Shown here piece by piece: positions 54,116-63,448 of a DNA stretch of 64,000 nt; position 1 is the stretch's first letter, and each line of letters starts with the position of its first letter. The notes beneath the pieces are model-generated. The model saw nothing but the letters and a program-made list of their open reading frames with translations, ran no database searches and was not told the DNA's origin. The stretch is taken from positions 434,001 to 498,000 of the forward strand of contig NZ_OCNH01000001.1 of NCBI RefSeq assembly GCF_900230225.1, given 5' to 3'. Source of the stretch: Spirosoma fluviale (GTDB lineage: Bacteria; Bacteroidota; Bacteroidia; Cytophagales; Spirosomataceae). Both the position numbers and the translations under genes were made by a program.

Positions 54116-55057
54116 ATGACCCTTACTCAACTGGATTATATTGTCGCCGTAGATACTTACCGGCATTTTGCAACGGCTGCCGAAGCCTGTCATGTGACGC
54201 AGCCAACGCTGAGTATGCAGATTCAAAAACTGGAAGATGAATTGGGTATCCTGGTATTCGACCGCTCGAAACAGCCCGTTGTTCCCACCGAAACCGGACA
54301 GACGGTGCTGGCCCAGGCACGGGATGTCCTGCGCGCAGCCAGGCGTATTCCCGAAATTGTGAGTGAGTCGAAAGAAGATTTCAGAGGAGATTTTCGGATT
54401 GGTATTATTCCAACGCTGGCTCCCTATTTGCTGCCTTACTTCATTGGCGAATTTGTTGGAAAGTATCCGGCCGTTTCGGTACATATTCAGGAGTTGGTAA
54501 CGGAGCATGTAGTTGAAAAGCTTCGGAATGGCCTGATCGATGTTGGACTGGTAGTAACACCACTGGAGGAAAATGGTATCACGGAAATTCCGCTGTTTCA
54601 GGAGCCTTTTGTAGCTTATGCTGCAGATTCAAATCCCCTACTCGATAAAACGGCGGTGTCGTCGTCCGATCTGCTTTCCGATGGGCTGTGGCTGCTAACC
54701 GAAGGCCACTGTTTTCGTACACAGGTCATGAACCTCTGTGGTGCCGACCGCCACTCGAACGGAAAAACGACGCTGCGTTATGAAACCGGCTCCCTCGAAA
54801 CGCTCATTAAGTTAATTGATAGACAGGACGGGTTTACGCTGCTTCCCTTCCTCGCCACGCTCGATATGGATGCTACCCGTCAGGCACGACTTCGGCCTTT
54901 CGATGCGCCCGCTCCGGTACGTGAAGTTAGTATTGTGACGCACCGCAGCTTCCTGAAACGTCAGCTTATCAATGCCCTAAAACAGGAGATCATGGCTCAC
55001 TTGCCTCCGGAAATAATCGGCGTAACAAAAGGCGGACGTGTAGCCAGTGTGCGATAA
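54116..55057 (+). CDS. oxyR: Hydrogen peroxide sensor and activator OxyR (LysR family)
   Basis: The 313-residue regulator has a LysR winged helix-turn-helix (residues 1-60, with HFATAAEACHVTQPTLSMQIQKLE) and a periplasmic-binding-protein-like sensor domain. The two redox cysteines are Cys199 and Cys208 in GHCFRTQVMNLCGA, the same spacing and numbering as E. coli OxyR. Oxidation to a disulphide would activate transcription of peroxide defence genes, probably including ahpC-ahpD. It is divergent from hemH, which OxyR controls in several bacteria; the 180-base shared region may carry its site. Confidence 0.92.
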   Translation: MTLTQLDYIVAVDTYRHFATAAEACHVTQPTLSMQIQKLEDELGILVFDRSKQPVVPTETGQTVLAQARDVLRAARRIPEIVSESKEDFRGDFRIGIIPTLAPYLLPYFIGEFVGKYPAVSVHIQELVTEHVVEKLRNGLIDVGLVVTPLEENGITEIPLFQEPFVAYAADSNPLLDKTAVSSSDLLSDGLWLLTEGHCFRTQVMNLCGADRHSNGKTTLRYETGSLETLIKLIDRQDGFTLLPFLATLDMDATRQARLRPFDAPAPVREVSIVTHRSFLKRQLINALKQEIMAHLPPEIIGVTKGGRVASVR

Positions 55058-55065
55058 GTGCCTGT

Positions 55066-55911
55066 TTAGTTGCGCATCTGCTTACCGGGTTTCAAAACTC
55101 GCTCTCGTTTGGTACGTTCCATTTGCTGGTAGGTCTGCCGAAACCCGCTCCCGTTTTTAACGGCATTGGTAAGCGTTGGTACCCCCGCGCGTCCTACTAC
55201 TGCCAGCCAGCGGGCTACTTCGGCGGCTGCGGTTTCATAGGCCAGCATGGTGTGTATATAACTGCCGCCAAAAAAATCGTGGGTCGATTCAAGGTCACTG
55301 AGTTTCAGCATTGGGTATTGCGAAAATGACTCAGTAGGAATCTCGTCGGCAAAGGGGTTGGCCTGCACCAGACTGTCTGGTTGTTCCCATATTGATGGGT
55401 TACTGAATCGATAATCGACCATCAGAGCAAGGCCTTCGTTGAACCATTGCGGAATTTCGCGTTTAACCCGCCACCAGCCTAACCGCGCAAAAAGTTCATC
55501 GTGGCAAAGTTCATGGGCTATCACATCGGCATTATTTCCTTCGGGTCCTAGTACGAGGTACGACGCGCCCCAGGGTGTGCCAACACTACACCCGGCACCT
55601 TCGCCCCCGGCGCAGTAGGTCTCGTACTCGTCCTGACTGGGGCAGTAAATTAGAGTGGCTTTCCCCTGTCGGTCTCCCCAAAATCGCTGAATCCGCTGGT
55701 AGGCCGTTTGCGTGTGTTCACGGAGCTGTATCTGCTGCTTGGCGGTGGCCGTGCGGCTGGTGTATATATGGCTGGTTTTCTCAAGCAACCGAAAATCTGC
55801 CGAATGACTAACGCGCATGCTCCAGATCGCCTGCGGGAAAAGCCACAGAAAGCTGATGGGCACCGCAATCAGCGCTAGCAAACTATATCGGAAAAATACA
55901 CGTCCACGCAT
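55066..55911 (-). CDS. Membrane-anchored zinc metallopeptidase-like protein
   Basis: The 281-residue protein has an N-terminal hydrophobic anchor (residues ~9-30). A HExxH zinc motif is present: His133-Glu134 and His137 in AHELCHDEL, followed by WFNEGLALMVDY with Glu159 as the likely third ligand, the gluzincin pattern. Cys residues (90, 100, 108, 136) may form disulphides outside the cytoplasm. The family resembles the peptidase MA-like group, but I cannot assign a substrate. It is convergent with oxyR (8 bases between the stops). Confidence 0.7.
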   Translation of the reverse strand: MRGRVFFRYSLLALIAVPISFLWLFPQAIWSMRVSHSADFRLLEKTSHIYTSRTATAKQQIQLREHTQTAYQRIQRFWGDRQGKATLIYCPSQDEYETYCAGGEGAGCSVGTPWGASYLVLGPEGNNADVIAHELCHDELFARLGWWRVKREIPQWFNEGLALMVDYRFSNPSIWEQPDSLVQANPFADEIPTESFSQYPMLKLSDLESTHDFFGGSYIHTMLAYETAAAEVARWLAVVGRAGVPTLTNAVKNGSGFRQTYQQMERTKRERVLKPGKQMRN

Positions 55912-55963
55912 GGAAAGAGTAGCAAAGCATTAAGTAAAGCAGTCGATTCATGGCTAGTCGACA

Positions 55964-56719
55964 TCATCCAGAAGTAGTGTCGGCCCTGAATCGGTACAGA
56001 TAAGGGGCCTTGTGAGCTCCACCGCTGTACTTTTTGTCGAGCCGTTCCAAAATTCCCAAACTAAGCATCTTTCGCTGAAAACTGGAACGGCGCAGAGGCT
56101 GACCCAGAATTGTTTCGTACAGGCGTTGTAGGTCGGCCATCGTGAACATGTCGGATAGGAGCGGGGCCGCCCATTGGTTGAACCCGATTAGCTTCCGGTC
56201 GAGATCGGCTCGTAACGTTTCCAGCGCTTTCTGAACAATAAGCCTATGGTCCTGAATAAGCGGAGGTAGCGCCGTAAGTTCATACCAGTCGCAGGTATCA
56301 GACAGCGAGTCGGGAATGGGGATTGCCTTGGTGAAGTCGATCAGGGCATAGTAACCCACGGACACAAATCGGCGCAGAAGCCAGTGGTCTTCGGTTGGCG
56401 TTATGCCCTTGGCTTCCATAATGGCCCGCATGGGAGCAGCATCATACCGGGCGAGATCACCAAACGTATAAAACTGTTCCAGAAAAATATCGGTCAGGCT
56501 GGTGCGCTCGGCCAGTACCCGCCGGGCCGCATCATTCAGGTTTTCGTCCTGCCGGATAAACCCACCGGGTAGAGCGAACAGGCCCGTATTCCGGTACTCC
56601 AGCAACAGAATTTTCAGTTGGCTCTGATGAAATCCAAACACAACAAAATCCAGCGCGAGGCCTGGCAGGAAGTCAACTCCGGCAAAGCTTATCTCCTCTG
56701 GAGACAACTGATGAGACAT
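55964..56719 (-). CDS. Nudix-domain transcriptional regulator (NrtR/AraR type)
   Basis: The 251-residue protein has an N-terminal Nudix domain with a box starting GGFIRQDENLNDAARRVLAE (~residues 51-70), where the last catalytic Glu of REUXEE is replaced by Arg (RVLAER). The C-terminal part (~170-250) is a winged helix with FTMADLQRLYETILG and RRSSFQRKML. This pairing is that of NrtR-family regulators, in which the Nudix domain senses a ligand such as ADP-ribose, or arabinose in the Bacteroidota AraR branch, instead of hydrolysing it. It is divergent from a carboxylesterase gene, which may be its target. Confidence 0.85.
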   Translation of the reverse strand: MSHQLSPEEISFAGVDFLPGLALDFVVFGFHQSQLKILLLEYRNTGLFALPGGFIRQDENLNDAARRVLAERTSLTDIFLEQFYTFGDLARYDAAPMRAIMEAKGITPTEDHWLLRRFVSVGYYALIDFTKAIPIPDSLSDTCDWYELTALPPLIQDHRLIVQKALETLRADLDRKLIGFNQWAAPLLSDMFTMADLQRLYETILGQPLRRSSFQRKMLSLGILERLDKKYSGGAHKAPYLYRFRADTTSG

Positions 56720-56778
56720 AAGGATTAAATTGAAACCGCAAGTAACAAAAAATTGGGTGGTCTGAGTTTAGTTTTTTA

Positions 56779-56803
56779 TTATTGTCGCAGAATGAGACAA
56801 TAA
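56779..56803. promoter_or_regulatory. Candidate operator between the Nudix regulator and the carboxylesterase
   Basis: TTATTGTC and GACAATAA form a perfect 8-base inverted repeat with 9 bases between, near the middle of the divergent intergenic region (56720-56880). Position and symmetry suit a dimeric winged-helix regulator acting on both genes. Confidence 0.5.
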
Positions 56804-56880
56804 CTGCACCATCTGATTTTTGATTATTGAAATTGGGTGATACAGGCATTAGTCCCTTTAAATAGATTAAACCATAAACC

Positions 56881-58512
56881 ATGAAAAGCCTGTTTTTTTT
56901 GATTTTATCCACTGTTTCGCTGGCTCATCTGGCTACTGCCCAGTCGGCGAAGGCTCCACAAGCCAAAACGGCCAACGGCATCGTCGAGGGAGTCGTTGAG
57001 CCGAGTGGCATCCGTTCCTTCAAAGGTGTTCCTTTTGCGCAACCGCCCGTGGGTGATTTACGCTGGAAGGAACCACAACCTGTCAAGAACTGGCAGGGTG
57101 TGCACAAAGCAGATAAGTTTGGCCCCCGCGCCATGCAACGGCCAATTTTTGGCGATATGGGGTTTCGCTCCAACGGTATGAGCGAGGATTGTCTCTATCT
57201 GAACGTGTGGACGCCTGCTAAATCGGCCAATGAGAAATTACCCGTCCTGGTGTATTTCTACGGAGGTGGCTTTGTGGCTGGTGACGGTTCTGAATCCCGC
57301 TACGATGGCGAAAGCATGGCACGTAAAGGCATCGTTGCCTTAACGGTCAACTACCGACTCGGGGTATTCGGCTTCTTTGCGCATCCCGACCTGACCAAAG
57401 AATCACCGAATCATTCGTCGGGTAATTACGGGTATCTGGACCAGGCCGCAGCGCTTAAGTGGGTAAAGGAGAACATTGCGGCTTTTGGTGGTGATCCTAA
57501 TCGGGTAACCATTGCCGGCGAATCGGCCGGGTCGATTTCGGTTAGTGCGCTCATGGTTTCGCCGTTATCGAAAGGATTGTTTGCCGGTGCGATCGGTGAA
57601 AGCGGTTCATTGCTGGGCGGGCTTCCGCCAACGTCGCTGGCCAAAGGCGAAGAGGTAGGTGCCAAATTTGCAACGGAGGCCGCTGGTGCCAACACCCTGG
57701 CTGAACTGCGGGCAATGCCAGCCGAGAAATTACTCGAAGCAACTGCCAAGCCCGGTGTTCCCTGGTTTACATCGACCATCGACGGCTACTTCTTTCCGAA
57801 GCTGCCACTGGAGATTTTTGCAGCTGGCGAACAGGCGCACGTTCCCCTGCTGGTGGGCTGGAATTCAGAAGAAATGAATTACCGGGCGGTAATGGGGCAG
57901 GAAAAACCAACGCCCGAAAACTACGCAAATGCCTTGAAGAAGCTCTACAAGGAGCAGGCCGACGAGGTGGTGAAATTATATCCGGGCTCTACGGAGGCTG
58001 AAATCCTGGAATCGGCGACGGCACTGGCCAGCGACCGCTTTCTGGCCTATAGCACCTGGAAATGGGCCGACATGCAAGCCAAAACCGGCGGTGGCAAACC
58101 CGTTTACCGGTATTACTATTCGCGGCCCCGTCCGGCCATGACGCCTGCCATGGGCAATGCGGCTCCCGGTCTTGCCGGTGGTGTGGTGAAATCGACAGAT
58201 GCGAGCGCCGTGAAAGTGGCACCCGCCAGTGGAGCAGTTCACTCGGCCGAAATCGAATATGCGATGGGTAACCTGGCTTCCAACAAGGTGTTTGCCTGGA
58301 CCCCCGATGATTACAAAGTGTCGGAGGTGATGCAGAACTTCTTCGCTAACTTCATCAAAACCGGGAATCCAAATGGATCGGGCTTACCCAAATGGCCTGC
58401 CGCCAATATGGGCAACAGTGTGCAATACATGCACATTGACGTAAATACCCGTCTGGAAACGGAGAAAAATCGGGCGCGCTACCTGTTCCTGGATCAGTCA
58501 TTTGGTAAATAG
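56881..58512 (+). CDS. Secreted type B carboxylesterase
   Basis: The 543-residue enzyme has a signal peptide (residues 1-20, ending ATAQ). The carboxylesterase/lipase family features are clear: FKGVPFAQPPVGDLRW near the start, SEDCLYLNVWTP, the oxyanion hole YFYGGGF and the nucleophile Ser (~215) in GESAGSISV. Acid (Glu in GWNSEEMN or nearby) and His (in the SAVHSAEIEYAMG segment) complete the triad. It is periplasmic or secreted. The Nudix regulator is divergent upstream with a palindromic site between. Confidence 0.92.
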   Translation: MKSLFFLILSTVSLAHLATAQSAKAPQAKTANGIVEGVVEPSGIRSFKGVPFAQPPVGDLRWKEPQPVKNWQGVHKADKFGPRAMQRPIFGDMGFRSNGMSEDCLYLNVWTPAKSANEKLPVLVYFYGGGFVAGDGSESRYDGESMARKGIVALTVNYRLGVFGFFAHPDLTKESPNHSSGNYGYLDQAAALKWVKENIAAFGGDPNRVTIAGESAGSISVSALMVSPLSKGLFAGAIGESGSLLGGLPPTSLAKGEEVGAKFATEAAGANTLAELRAMPAEKLLEATAKPGVPWFTSTIDGYFFPKLPLEIFAAGEQAHVPLLVGWNSEEMNYRAVMGQEKPTPENYANALKKLYKEQADEVVKLYPGSTEAEILESATALASDRFLAYSTWKWADMQAKTGGGKPVYRYYYSRPRPAMTPAMGNAAPGLAGGVVKSTDASAVKVAPASGAVHSAEIEYAMGNLASNKVFAWTPDDYKVSEVMQNFFANFIKTGNPNGSGLPKWPAANMGNSVQYMHIDVNTRLETEKNRARYLFLDQSFGK

Positions 58513-58597
58513 TTATTGGTTATTGAGTTATTGGTGGAGTGGGAGAAGGCAGTGTGCTTTCCTGCCACTCCACTAATAACGAATAACTATTCACCAA
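58513..58597. repeat. Inverted repeat between convergent genes
   Basis: The left side contains TTATTGGTTATTGAGTTATT and GGTGGAGTGG; the right side contains CCACTCCACT and AATAACTATTCACCAATAAC. Pairing is good but not perfect. It separates the carboxylesterase from the convergent FAD oxidoreductase and may end both transcripts. Confidence 0.65.
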
Positions 58598-58600
58598 TAA

Positions 58601-59908
58601 CTAACTAACAAACATCTCCGCCACTTGCCGACCCGTTTGCATGGCGGCATTGAGGGATGGGTAAGCTGTTTGATCGCCACACTGGTACAGACTATCGGAT
58701 AGTTTCAGTGGTTGCCGATGAGCGTCGTTGCCTGCTTGTTCAGGCGTGTAGGCGGGTAAGGCGTGGGGTAGGTGATAGGTTTTCAGGTGCCGCCATTGGT
58801 GAACCCCTTCGCCGAACCAATTCACGAGTTCGGTACGGATTTTGGCCGTCAAGGCGGCTTCATCCAGTAAAACCAGCCCCTGGGTGCTCACTGAAATCAG
58901 AGTTTGTCCGGCTGGCGCGTAGGTTGAAGCCACATCGGTCAGAATGGCCACGTTATGCACTGCCGAACTTCGGTGCGTATTTAGTAATAACAATTTTTCT
59001 TCTGGGGGGCGTTTCGTGAACTGCTGTGGCCCAACAGCGAAATACGTGCAGGTTGTATGATTGAATGCCTGCTCTGTCGGCAACGGACGCCCCGTTAACT
59101 GTGCCGCCTGAGCCGCATCGACGGCCAGCACAACCGCCTGGCCGGTGAGGGTTTCGCCCGAGTTGAGGTGAACCGTATTGCCCTCAATTCGCTTGACGGG
59201 CGTCTGCAACCGAATCTGACCGGGAGCCAGCCGACTAGCCAGTTGATTTGGTATCGCTTCTATGCCGTTGGCAGGAATAGCCGCCCCACCAATAAAAAAC
59301 ATCCGAAAGCAAAACTCGAAGAAATTGCTGGAGGTAGTGAGCACATCTTCCAGGAAAACACCTCCGAAAAACGGCCGGAAAAATCGCTCGATCATTTGCC
59401 CGGAGAATCCCATGCTGAGCAGGAAATCCAGCGTTGTGACGGGTGTCTGCCGGAAAAGCTCGTCGATGGGCAGTTCCTGCGTTCGGCGGAGAAGCTCCAT
59501 GATGCGGAGCTTGTCGGCAAAAGTACCAACCGGCGATGCCAGCGTTTTGAAAATAGACAGTGGTTCCTGAAAGGGATTCAGCAGGGTCATCCATTCGGGA
59601 GTGGGCGTCTGGTGATGAATTAAGGCACCGGACCGAAAGTACTGCAAATCCAATGCGTTGTAGTTGAGCAGCCGTTTTGTTTCCGGATAGGCCGTCAATA
59701 GAATCTGGAAACCCCGGTCGAGCCGAAAGCCGTCTACGGTATCGGTACGAACCCGACCGCCAACGCCATCGGCGGCTTCGAGCACAATTGCCTCAATGCC
59801 TGCTTGCTTAAGATAAACGGCACAGGTGAGACCGGCCATACCGGCACCAACAATCAGAACAGGCTTACCGGTGGCTCCATTACCGGAACTGGATGAATCT
59901 GGGGACAT
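58601..59908 (-). CDS. FAD-dependent oxidoreductase (amine oxidase/phytoene desaturase-like)
   Basis: The 435-residue protein starts, after a short Ser-rich lead, with the dinucleotide-binding fold VLIVGAGMAGLTCAVYLKQAG (residues ~17-37) and the second FAD contact EAADGVGGRVRTDTVDGF. Substrate-domain segments such as DRGFQILLTAYPE and a C-terminal FAD motif YQCGDQTAYPSLNAAMQTGRQVA are typical of the amine oxidase/protoporphyrinogen oxidase/carotenoid desaturase superfamily. Substrate cannot be told; no carotenoid gene is nearby. Confidence 0.88.
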   Translation of the reverse strand: MSPDSSSSGNGATGKPVLIVGAGMAGLTCAVYLKQAGIEAIVLEAADGVGGRVRTDTVDGFRLDRGFQILLTAYPETKRLLNYNALDLQYFRSGALIHHQTPTPEWMTLLNPFQEPLSIFKTLASPVGTFADKLRIMELLRRTQELPIDELFRQTPVTTLDFLLSMGFSGQMIERFFRPFFGGVFLEDVLTTSSNFFEFCFRMFFIGGAAIPANGIEAIPNQLASRLAPGQIRLQTPVKRIEGNTVHLNSGETLTGQAVVLAVDAAQAAQLTGRPLPTEQAFNHTTCTYFAVGPQQFTKRPPEEKLLLLNTHRSSAVHNVAILTDVASTYAPAGQTLISVSTQGLVLLDEAALTAKIRTELVNWFGEGVHQWRHLKTYHLPHALPAYTPEQAGNDAHRQPLKLSDSLYQCGDQTAYPSLNAAMQTGRQVAEMFVS

Positions 59909-60126
59909 ACCACGAAAGCTTTGGTGTATAAATAAAAATCAAATTTAGTCGCTCCACCTGCCAATCAACGAATTGAGTTCTATTTAGGTAGTATTATTTT
60001 AATAAAAATTGAATAATTTAAAGCTATTGTTAGTTTAAAGTGTTGATAATCAATGATGCGAAAATAAAAGTTGTTGGTTTTTCTTAGAAATATTAATTTT
60101 GCTCAACTGAATTGCGTTATTACGGT

Positions 60127-60744
60127 ATGGAGGTGTTGGTGGTAGATAACTTCGATTCATTTACGTACATGCTGGTCGATTATCTCCGACAGGCAGGGGC
60201 GGATTGTCGGGTTATCCGGAATGATGAATCCATGAGTTGTCTTACCCGCGATTCAGTCGATGCGGTGGTACTGTCGCCGGGGCCGGGTGTTCCGAAAGCA
60301 GCAAACCGGTTAATGGACATTATTGACTATTATCATCGTCGAGTACCTATGCTGGGCGTGTGTTTGGGGCATCAGGCGCTGGGTGAGTTTTTTGGCGCAA
60401 CGCTAAGCCGGGCCGGTAAGCCGATGCATGGCAAAGTATCTACCGTTCGAGTGATTGAAAAGGACTGTTTGTGGCAAGGTGTACCCGCTACATTTGACGT
60501 AACACGTTATCACTCGCTTGTTCTGACAGACCTTCCTGTCGAACTGGTATCTACGGCCGTAACGGAAGAGAATGAGTTAATGGCCATGCGGCATCGAACC
60601 TTACCACTTTGGGGGGTTCAGTTTCATCCTGAAGCCGCATTGACACAATATGGATTGACGTTAATCCAAAACTGGATTGATGCTCTCCGGTTAATACATA
60701 AAAGAAACGACTTGACTACACCTTTAACCGCGCAGTACGCATGA
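60127..60744 (+). CDS. Glutamine amidotransferase of anthranilate/aminodeoxychorismate synthase
   Basis: The 205-residue class I amidotransferase supplies ammonia for folate (PabA) or tryptophan (TrpG) synthesis. The start ATG 60127 gives MEVLVVDNFDSFTYMLVDYL, the usual N-terminus; an in-frame TTG five codons upstream is not used. The triad is Cys (~79) in GVCLGHQALG and His-x-Glu in FHPEA near residue 169. It overlaps the following alpha/beta hydrolase gene by four bases, and no synthase large subunit follows, so PabA of folate synthesis is somewhat more likely than TrpG. The AT-rich 59909-60126 is the divergent promoter region. Confidence 0.9.
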   Translation: MEVLVVDNFDSFTYMLVDYLRQAGADCRVIRNDESMSCLTRDSVDAVVLSPGPGVPKAANRLMDIIDYYHRRVPMLGVCLGHQALGEFFGATLSRAGKPMHGKVSTVRVIEKDCLWQGVPATFDVTRYHSLVLTDLPVELVSTAVTEENELMAMRHRTLPLWGVQFHPEAALTQYGLTLIQNWIDALRLIHKRNDLTTPLTAQYA

Positions 60745-61517
60745 ACTATCAGATTCGGGAAGAAGCAGGATTCCGTTATGTAGACGAAGGCCAGGGCGAA
60801 GTATTACTTCTGCTACATGGCCTGTTCGGTGCTCTCAGTAATTGGGATAGCGTCATAAACACGTTTTCAGACCGTTATCGGGTTATCATTCCGTTGCTGC
60901 CCATCTATGAAATGCCCATTCGGCAAGCTAGTCTGGAGGGATTAGTGGCTTATATCGAGAAGTTTGTCGTCCAGAAGTCTCTCTATGATATGACCCTGTT
61001 GGGAAACTCATTGGGTGGTCACCTGGCCATTTTGTATACATTTAAAAACCCGGAACAGATTCGGCGACTGGTACTGACAGGCAGCTCAGGTCTGTTTGAG
61101 AATGGTATGGGCGGCTCATTTCCAAAACGCGGCAGCTATGATTACATTGCTGAGCGGGTTGCTTACACATTCTATGACCCAAAAGTAGCGTCGAAGGAGC
61201 TGATCGACGAAGTATTTGAGATAACCAGCAGCATTCCTAAATGCATGAGCATTGTGGCCATTGCCAAGTCGGCACAACGCAACAATGTAGCGAAGGATCT
61301 GTACAAGATTCAGGTACCTACGCTGCTCGTCTGGGGGTTAAACGACACCATAACACCCGCCGAGGTAGGGCATGAATTTAATCGGCTGATTGGGGGTTCT
61401 GAATTATACTTCATTGACAAGTGCTGCCATGCACCCATGATGGAGTGCCCGGACCGCTTCAACGAATTATTGGATAACTGGCTGGCCAAACATCCAGTTA
61501 TTGAGTTAATAGCGTAG
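60741..61517 (+). CDS. Alpha/beta hydrolase
   Basis: The 258-residue protein has the hydrolase fold with oxyanion region LLLLHGLFGALSNW, nucleophile Ser in GNSLGGHLA (~residue 93), Asp in WGLNDTITPAEV and His in DKCCHAPMMECP. The start overlaps the amidotransferase stop (ATGA), so the two are translationally coupled. Substrate unknown. The coupling with a PabA/TrpG-type gene could hint at an aromatic or chorismate-derived substrate, which is inference only. Confidence 0.9.
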   Translation: MNYQIREEAGFRYVDEGQGEVLLLLHGLFGALSNWDSVINTFSDRYRVIIPLLPIYEMPIRQASLEGLVAYIEKFVVQKSLYDMTLLGNSLGGHLAILYTFKNPEQIRRLVLTGSSGLFENGMGGSFPKRGSYDYIAERVAYTFYDPKVASKELIDEVFEITSSIPKCMSIVAIAKSAQRNNVAKDLYKIQVPTLLVWGLNDTITPAEVGHEFNRLIGGSELYFIDKCCHAPMMECPDRFNELLDNWLAKHPVIELIA

Positions 61518-61635
61518 GTTTACTACATGTAGTGAGGCAGTACGTTTTATTCACTATACTAAATCTTGAAAACTATGCAGGAATTTCTGTAGTTTTCAGC
61601 GAACAGTTTCAGTTGTTAAACGACATCGATTATTT

Positions 61636-62304
61636 ATGCTGGCTGCCGAACTAATAGATCCCATGCTTCCGGCTCTGAAGCCAACCGACCTGGTCGGGCA
61701 GGCTTTAGTGTGGATGGAAGAGCACCGTGTCGGGCAACTCGTACTGACAGATCAGGGCGATTACCGGGGCATCGTAAGCGAGGAATTGCTGATGGATGTT
61801 GCCGATGACGACCGGCCATTGAGTAATGTAATGTGCCTGTTTGAGCAAATGTATGTGCTGGAAAATCAGCATCTTTTTGAAGTACTGGGACTAGCTGTCC
61901 AGCATCAGATGGAGGTAATAGCCGTGCTGGGCGAGGGGCGGGAGTTTACAGGCACCATTCAAACGAGCGAATTACTGAAAAAATTTGCACAGGATTTGGG
62001 CGTACAGGAAGCGGGCGCTATTGTGATCCTGAACATGAATGAACGGGATTACTCCATGGCCGAAATCAGTCGCCTTATCGAGTCGAATAATGTGAAAATA
62101 ATCAGTAGTTATTTTTCCAGCGCGGCCTATGGGATGCCCGATCGTTCGCGGTTGACACTCAAGCTCAATCGGCGGGATATTACCCCCGTCATATCTACTC
62201 TGGAACGGTTTGGTTATCAGATTGAAGCCGCTTTTGCCAACGCCCCCGTCGAAAGTATCGATCAGGAGCGACTCGACCTGTTGCTTCGTTACCTTAATAC
62301 ATAA
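61636..62304 (+). CDS. CBS-pair protein
   Basis: The 222-residue protein has two CBS motifs: residues ~1-60 (DLVGQALVWMEEHRVGQLVLTD) and ~70-125 (HLFEVLGLAVQHQMEVIAVLG). A C-terminal ACT-like region (~135-205) includes RDYSMAEISRLIESNNVKII and ITPVISTLERFGYQI. CBS pairs usually bind adenosyl ligands and regulate a partner. It lies directly upstream of NAD kinase in the same direction, separated by a palindrome. Confidence 0.85.
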   Translation: MLAAELIDPMLPALKPTDLVGQALVWMEEHRVGQLVLTDQGDYRGIVSEELLMDVADDDRPLSNVMCLFEQMYVLENQHLFEVLGLAVQHQMEVIAVLGEGREFTGTIQTSELLKKFAQDLGVQEAGAIVILNMNERDYSMAEISRLIESNNVKIISSYFSSAAYGMPDRSRLTLKLNRRDITPVISTLERFGYQIEAAFANAPVESIDQERLDLLLRYLNT

Positions 62305-62320
62305 AGAGTGGTATGTTCGT

Positions 62321-62386
62321 GAGTGGTAAGTTATAGGTGGTTGGTACATAAATTGTTTTTGTGTCAACTACTTATAACTTACCACT
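62321..62386. repeat. Inverted repeat between the CBS gene and nadK
   Basis: GTGGTAAGTTATAGGTGGTTG and CAACTACTTATAACTTACCAC pair with two or three mismatches around a 22-base loop. In-frame codons upstream of nadK run through its right arm and are excluded from the gene. Confidence 0.75.
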
Positions 62387-62417
62387 TATAGGCTTATCAC
62401 TTTCTCCCTACTTTTCT

Positions 62418-63293
62418 ATGAAAATCGCCATTCACGGGCGCAACTTTCCCGAATCAGCGCGGCCTTACATTCAATCGATGTTCGAAGAACTGTCTAGGCG
62501 GCAGGCCGATGTGCTGATTTCACTGGGGTACCGCGAGTATCTGGATACTATGGGCGTGGCTCATTACAGCCAGGCAACGTATACGGTCGAAGAAGGGGTC
62601 AGTGATGCTGACTTTATCTTTAGTTTGGGAGGAGATGGTACCCTGCTCGATGCTGTTACCCACGTAGGCGCTCACCAGATTCCCATTATTGGCATCAATA
62701 TTGGCCGGTTAGGCTTTTTAGCTACCGTCGCGCCGGCATCTGTCCGGCTCATGATCGATGCTATTTTCAACAATCAGTACACCATTGATGAACGGAGCCT
62801 GGTGAGTGTACGATCCAGTCAGGATATTTTTGGCAATCTACCCTTTGGACTGAATGATTTTACCATTACGCGAACGCAAACATCATCGATGATTACGGTG
62901 CATTCGTACCTCGACGGTGAATTTTTGAACTCCTACTGGGCGGATGGGCTGATTATTTCAACGCCTTCAGGGTCAACGGGCTACTCACTCAGTTGTGGCG
63001 GCCCGGTTCTGCTGCCGCAAACGGAAAGTTTTATCATAACCCCCATAAGTCCACACAATCTCAACGTTCGGCCAATGATTGTGATGGACAGTTGCCAACT
63101 GGCTTTTGAAGTAGAAAGCCGGAGTGGTAATTTTCTGGCAGCACTGGATTCCCGCTCGTTCACTGTCGACACATCGGTGCGGATTAGCGTTCAGAAAGAA
63201 ACCTTTAAAGCGCGGCTGGTCAAACTCAGCGATGATAATTTTCTGAATACACTCCGGAGTAAACTTAACTGGGGGTGGGACATCCGTAATTGA
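62418..63293 (+). CDS. nadK: NAD kinase
   Basis: The 291-residue enzyme phosphorylates NAD to NADP. ATG 62418 gives MKIAIHGRNFPESARPY, the expected start; the longer frame from 62361 begins inside a palindrome. FSLGGDGTLLDAV (~68-80) is the GGDG motif, GRLGFLATV follows, and STPSGSTGYSLSCGGP is the second diagnostic loop. Length is normal. It may be co-transcribed with the CBS gene upstream. Confidence 0.96.
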   Translation: MKIAIHGRNFPESARPYIQSMFEELSRRQADVLISLGYREYLDTMGVAHYSQATYTVEEGVSDADFIFSLGGDGTLLDAVTHVGAHQIPIIGINIGRLGFLATVAPASVRLMIDAIFNNQYTIDERSLVSVRSSQDIFGNLPFGLNDFTITRTQTSSMITVHSYLDGEFLNSYWADGLIISTPSGSTGYSLSCGGPVLLPQTESFIITPISPHNLNVRPMIVMDSCQLAFEVESRSGNFLAALDSRSFTVDTSVRISVQKETFKARLVKLSDDNFLNTLRSKLNWGWDIRN

Positions 63294-63448
63294 TAAGCAC
63301 CTTCATTGATTTCTCGTAGCAGTATACTTTTGAACGTTAGTAGCTTTTCCTTTATCATAATTTTTACGATCCAACTCCAATAAAAGTGATGGCCCTACCG
63401 TTTCGGAATTGGTTGGCTTTTGGGTCGACTGGGTTGATTCACGCATTT

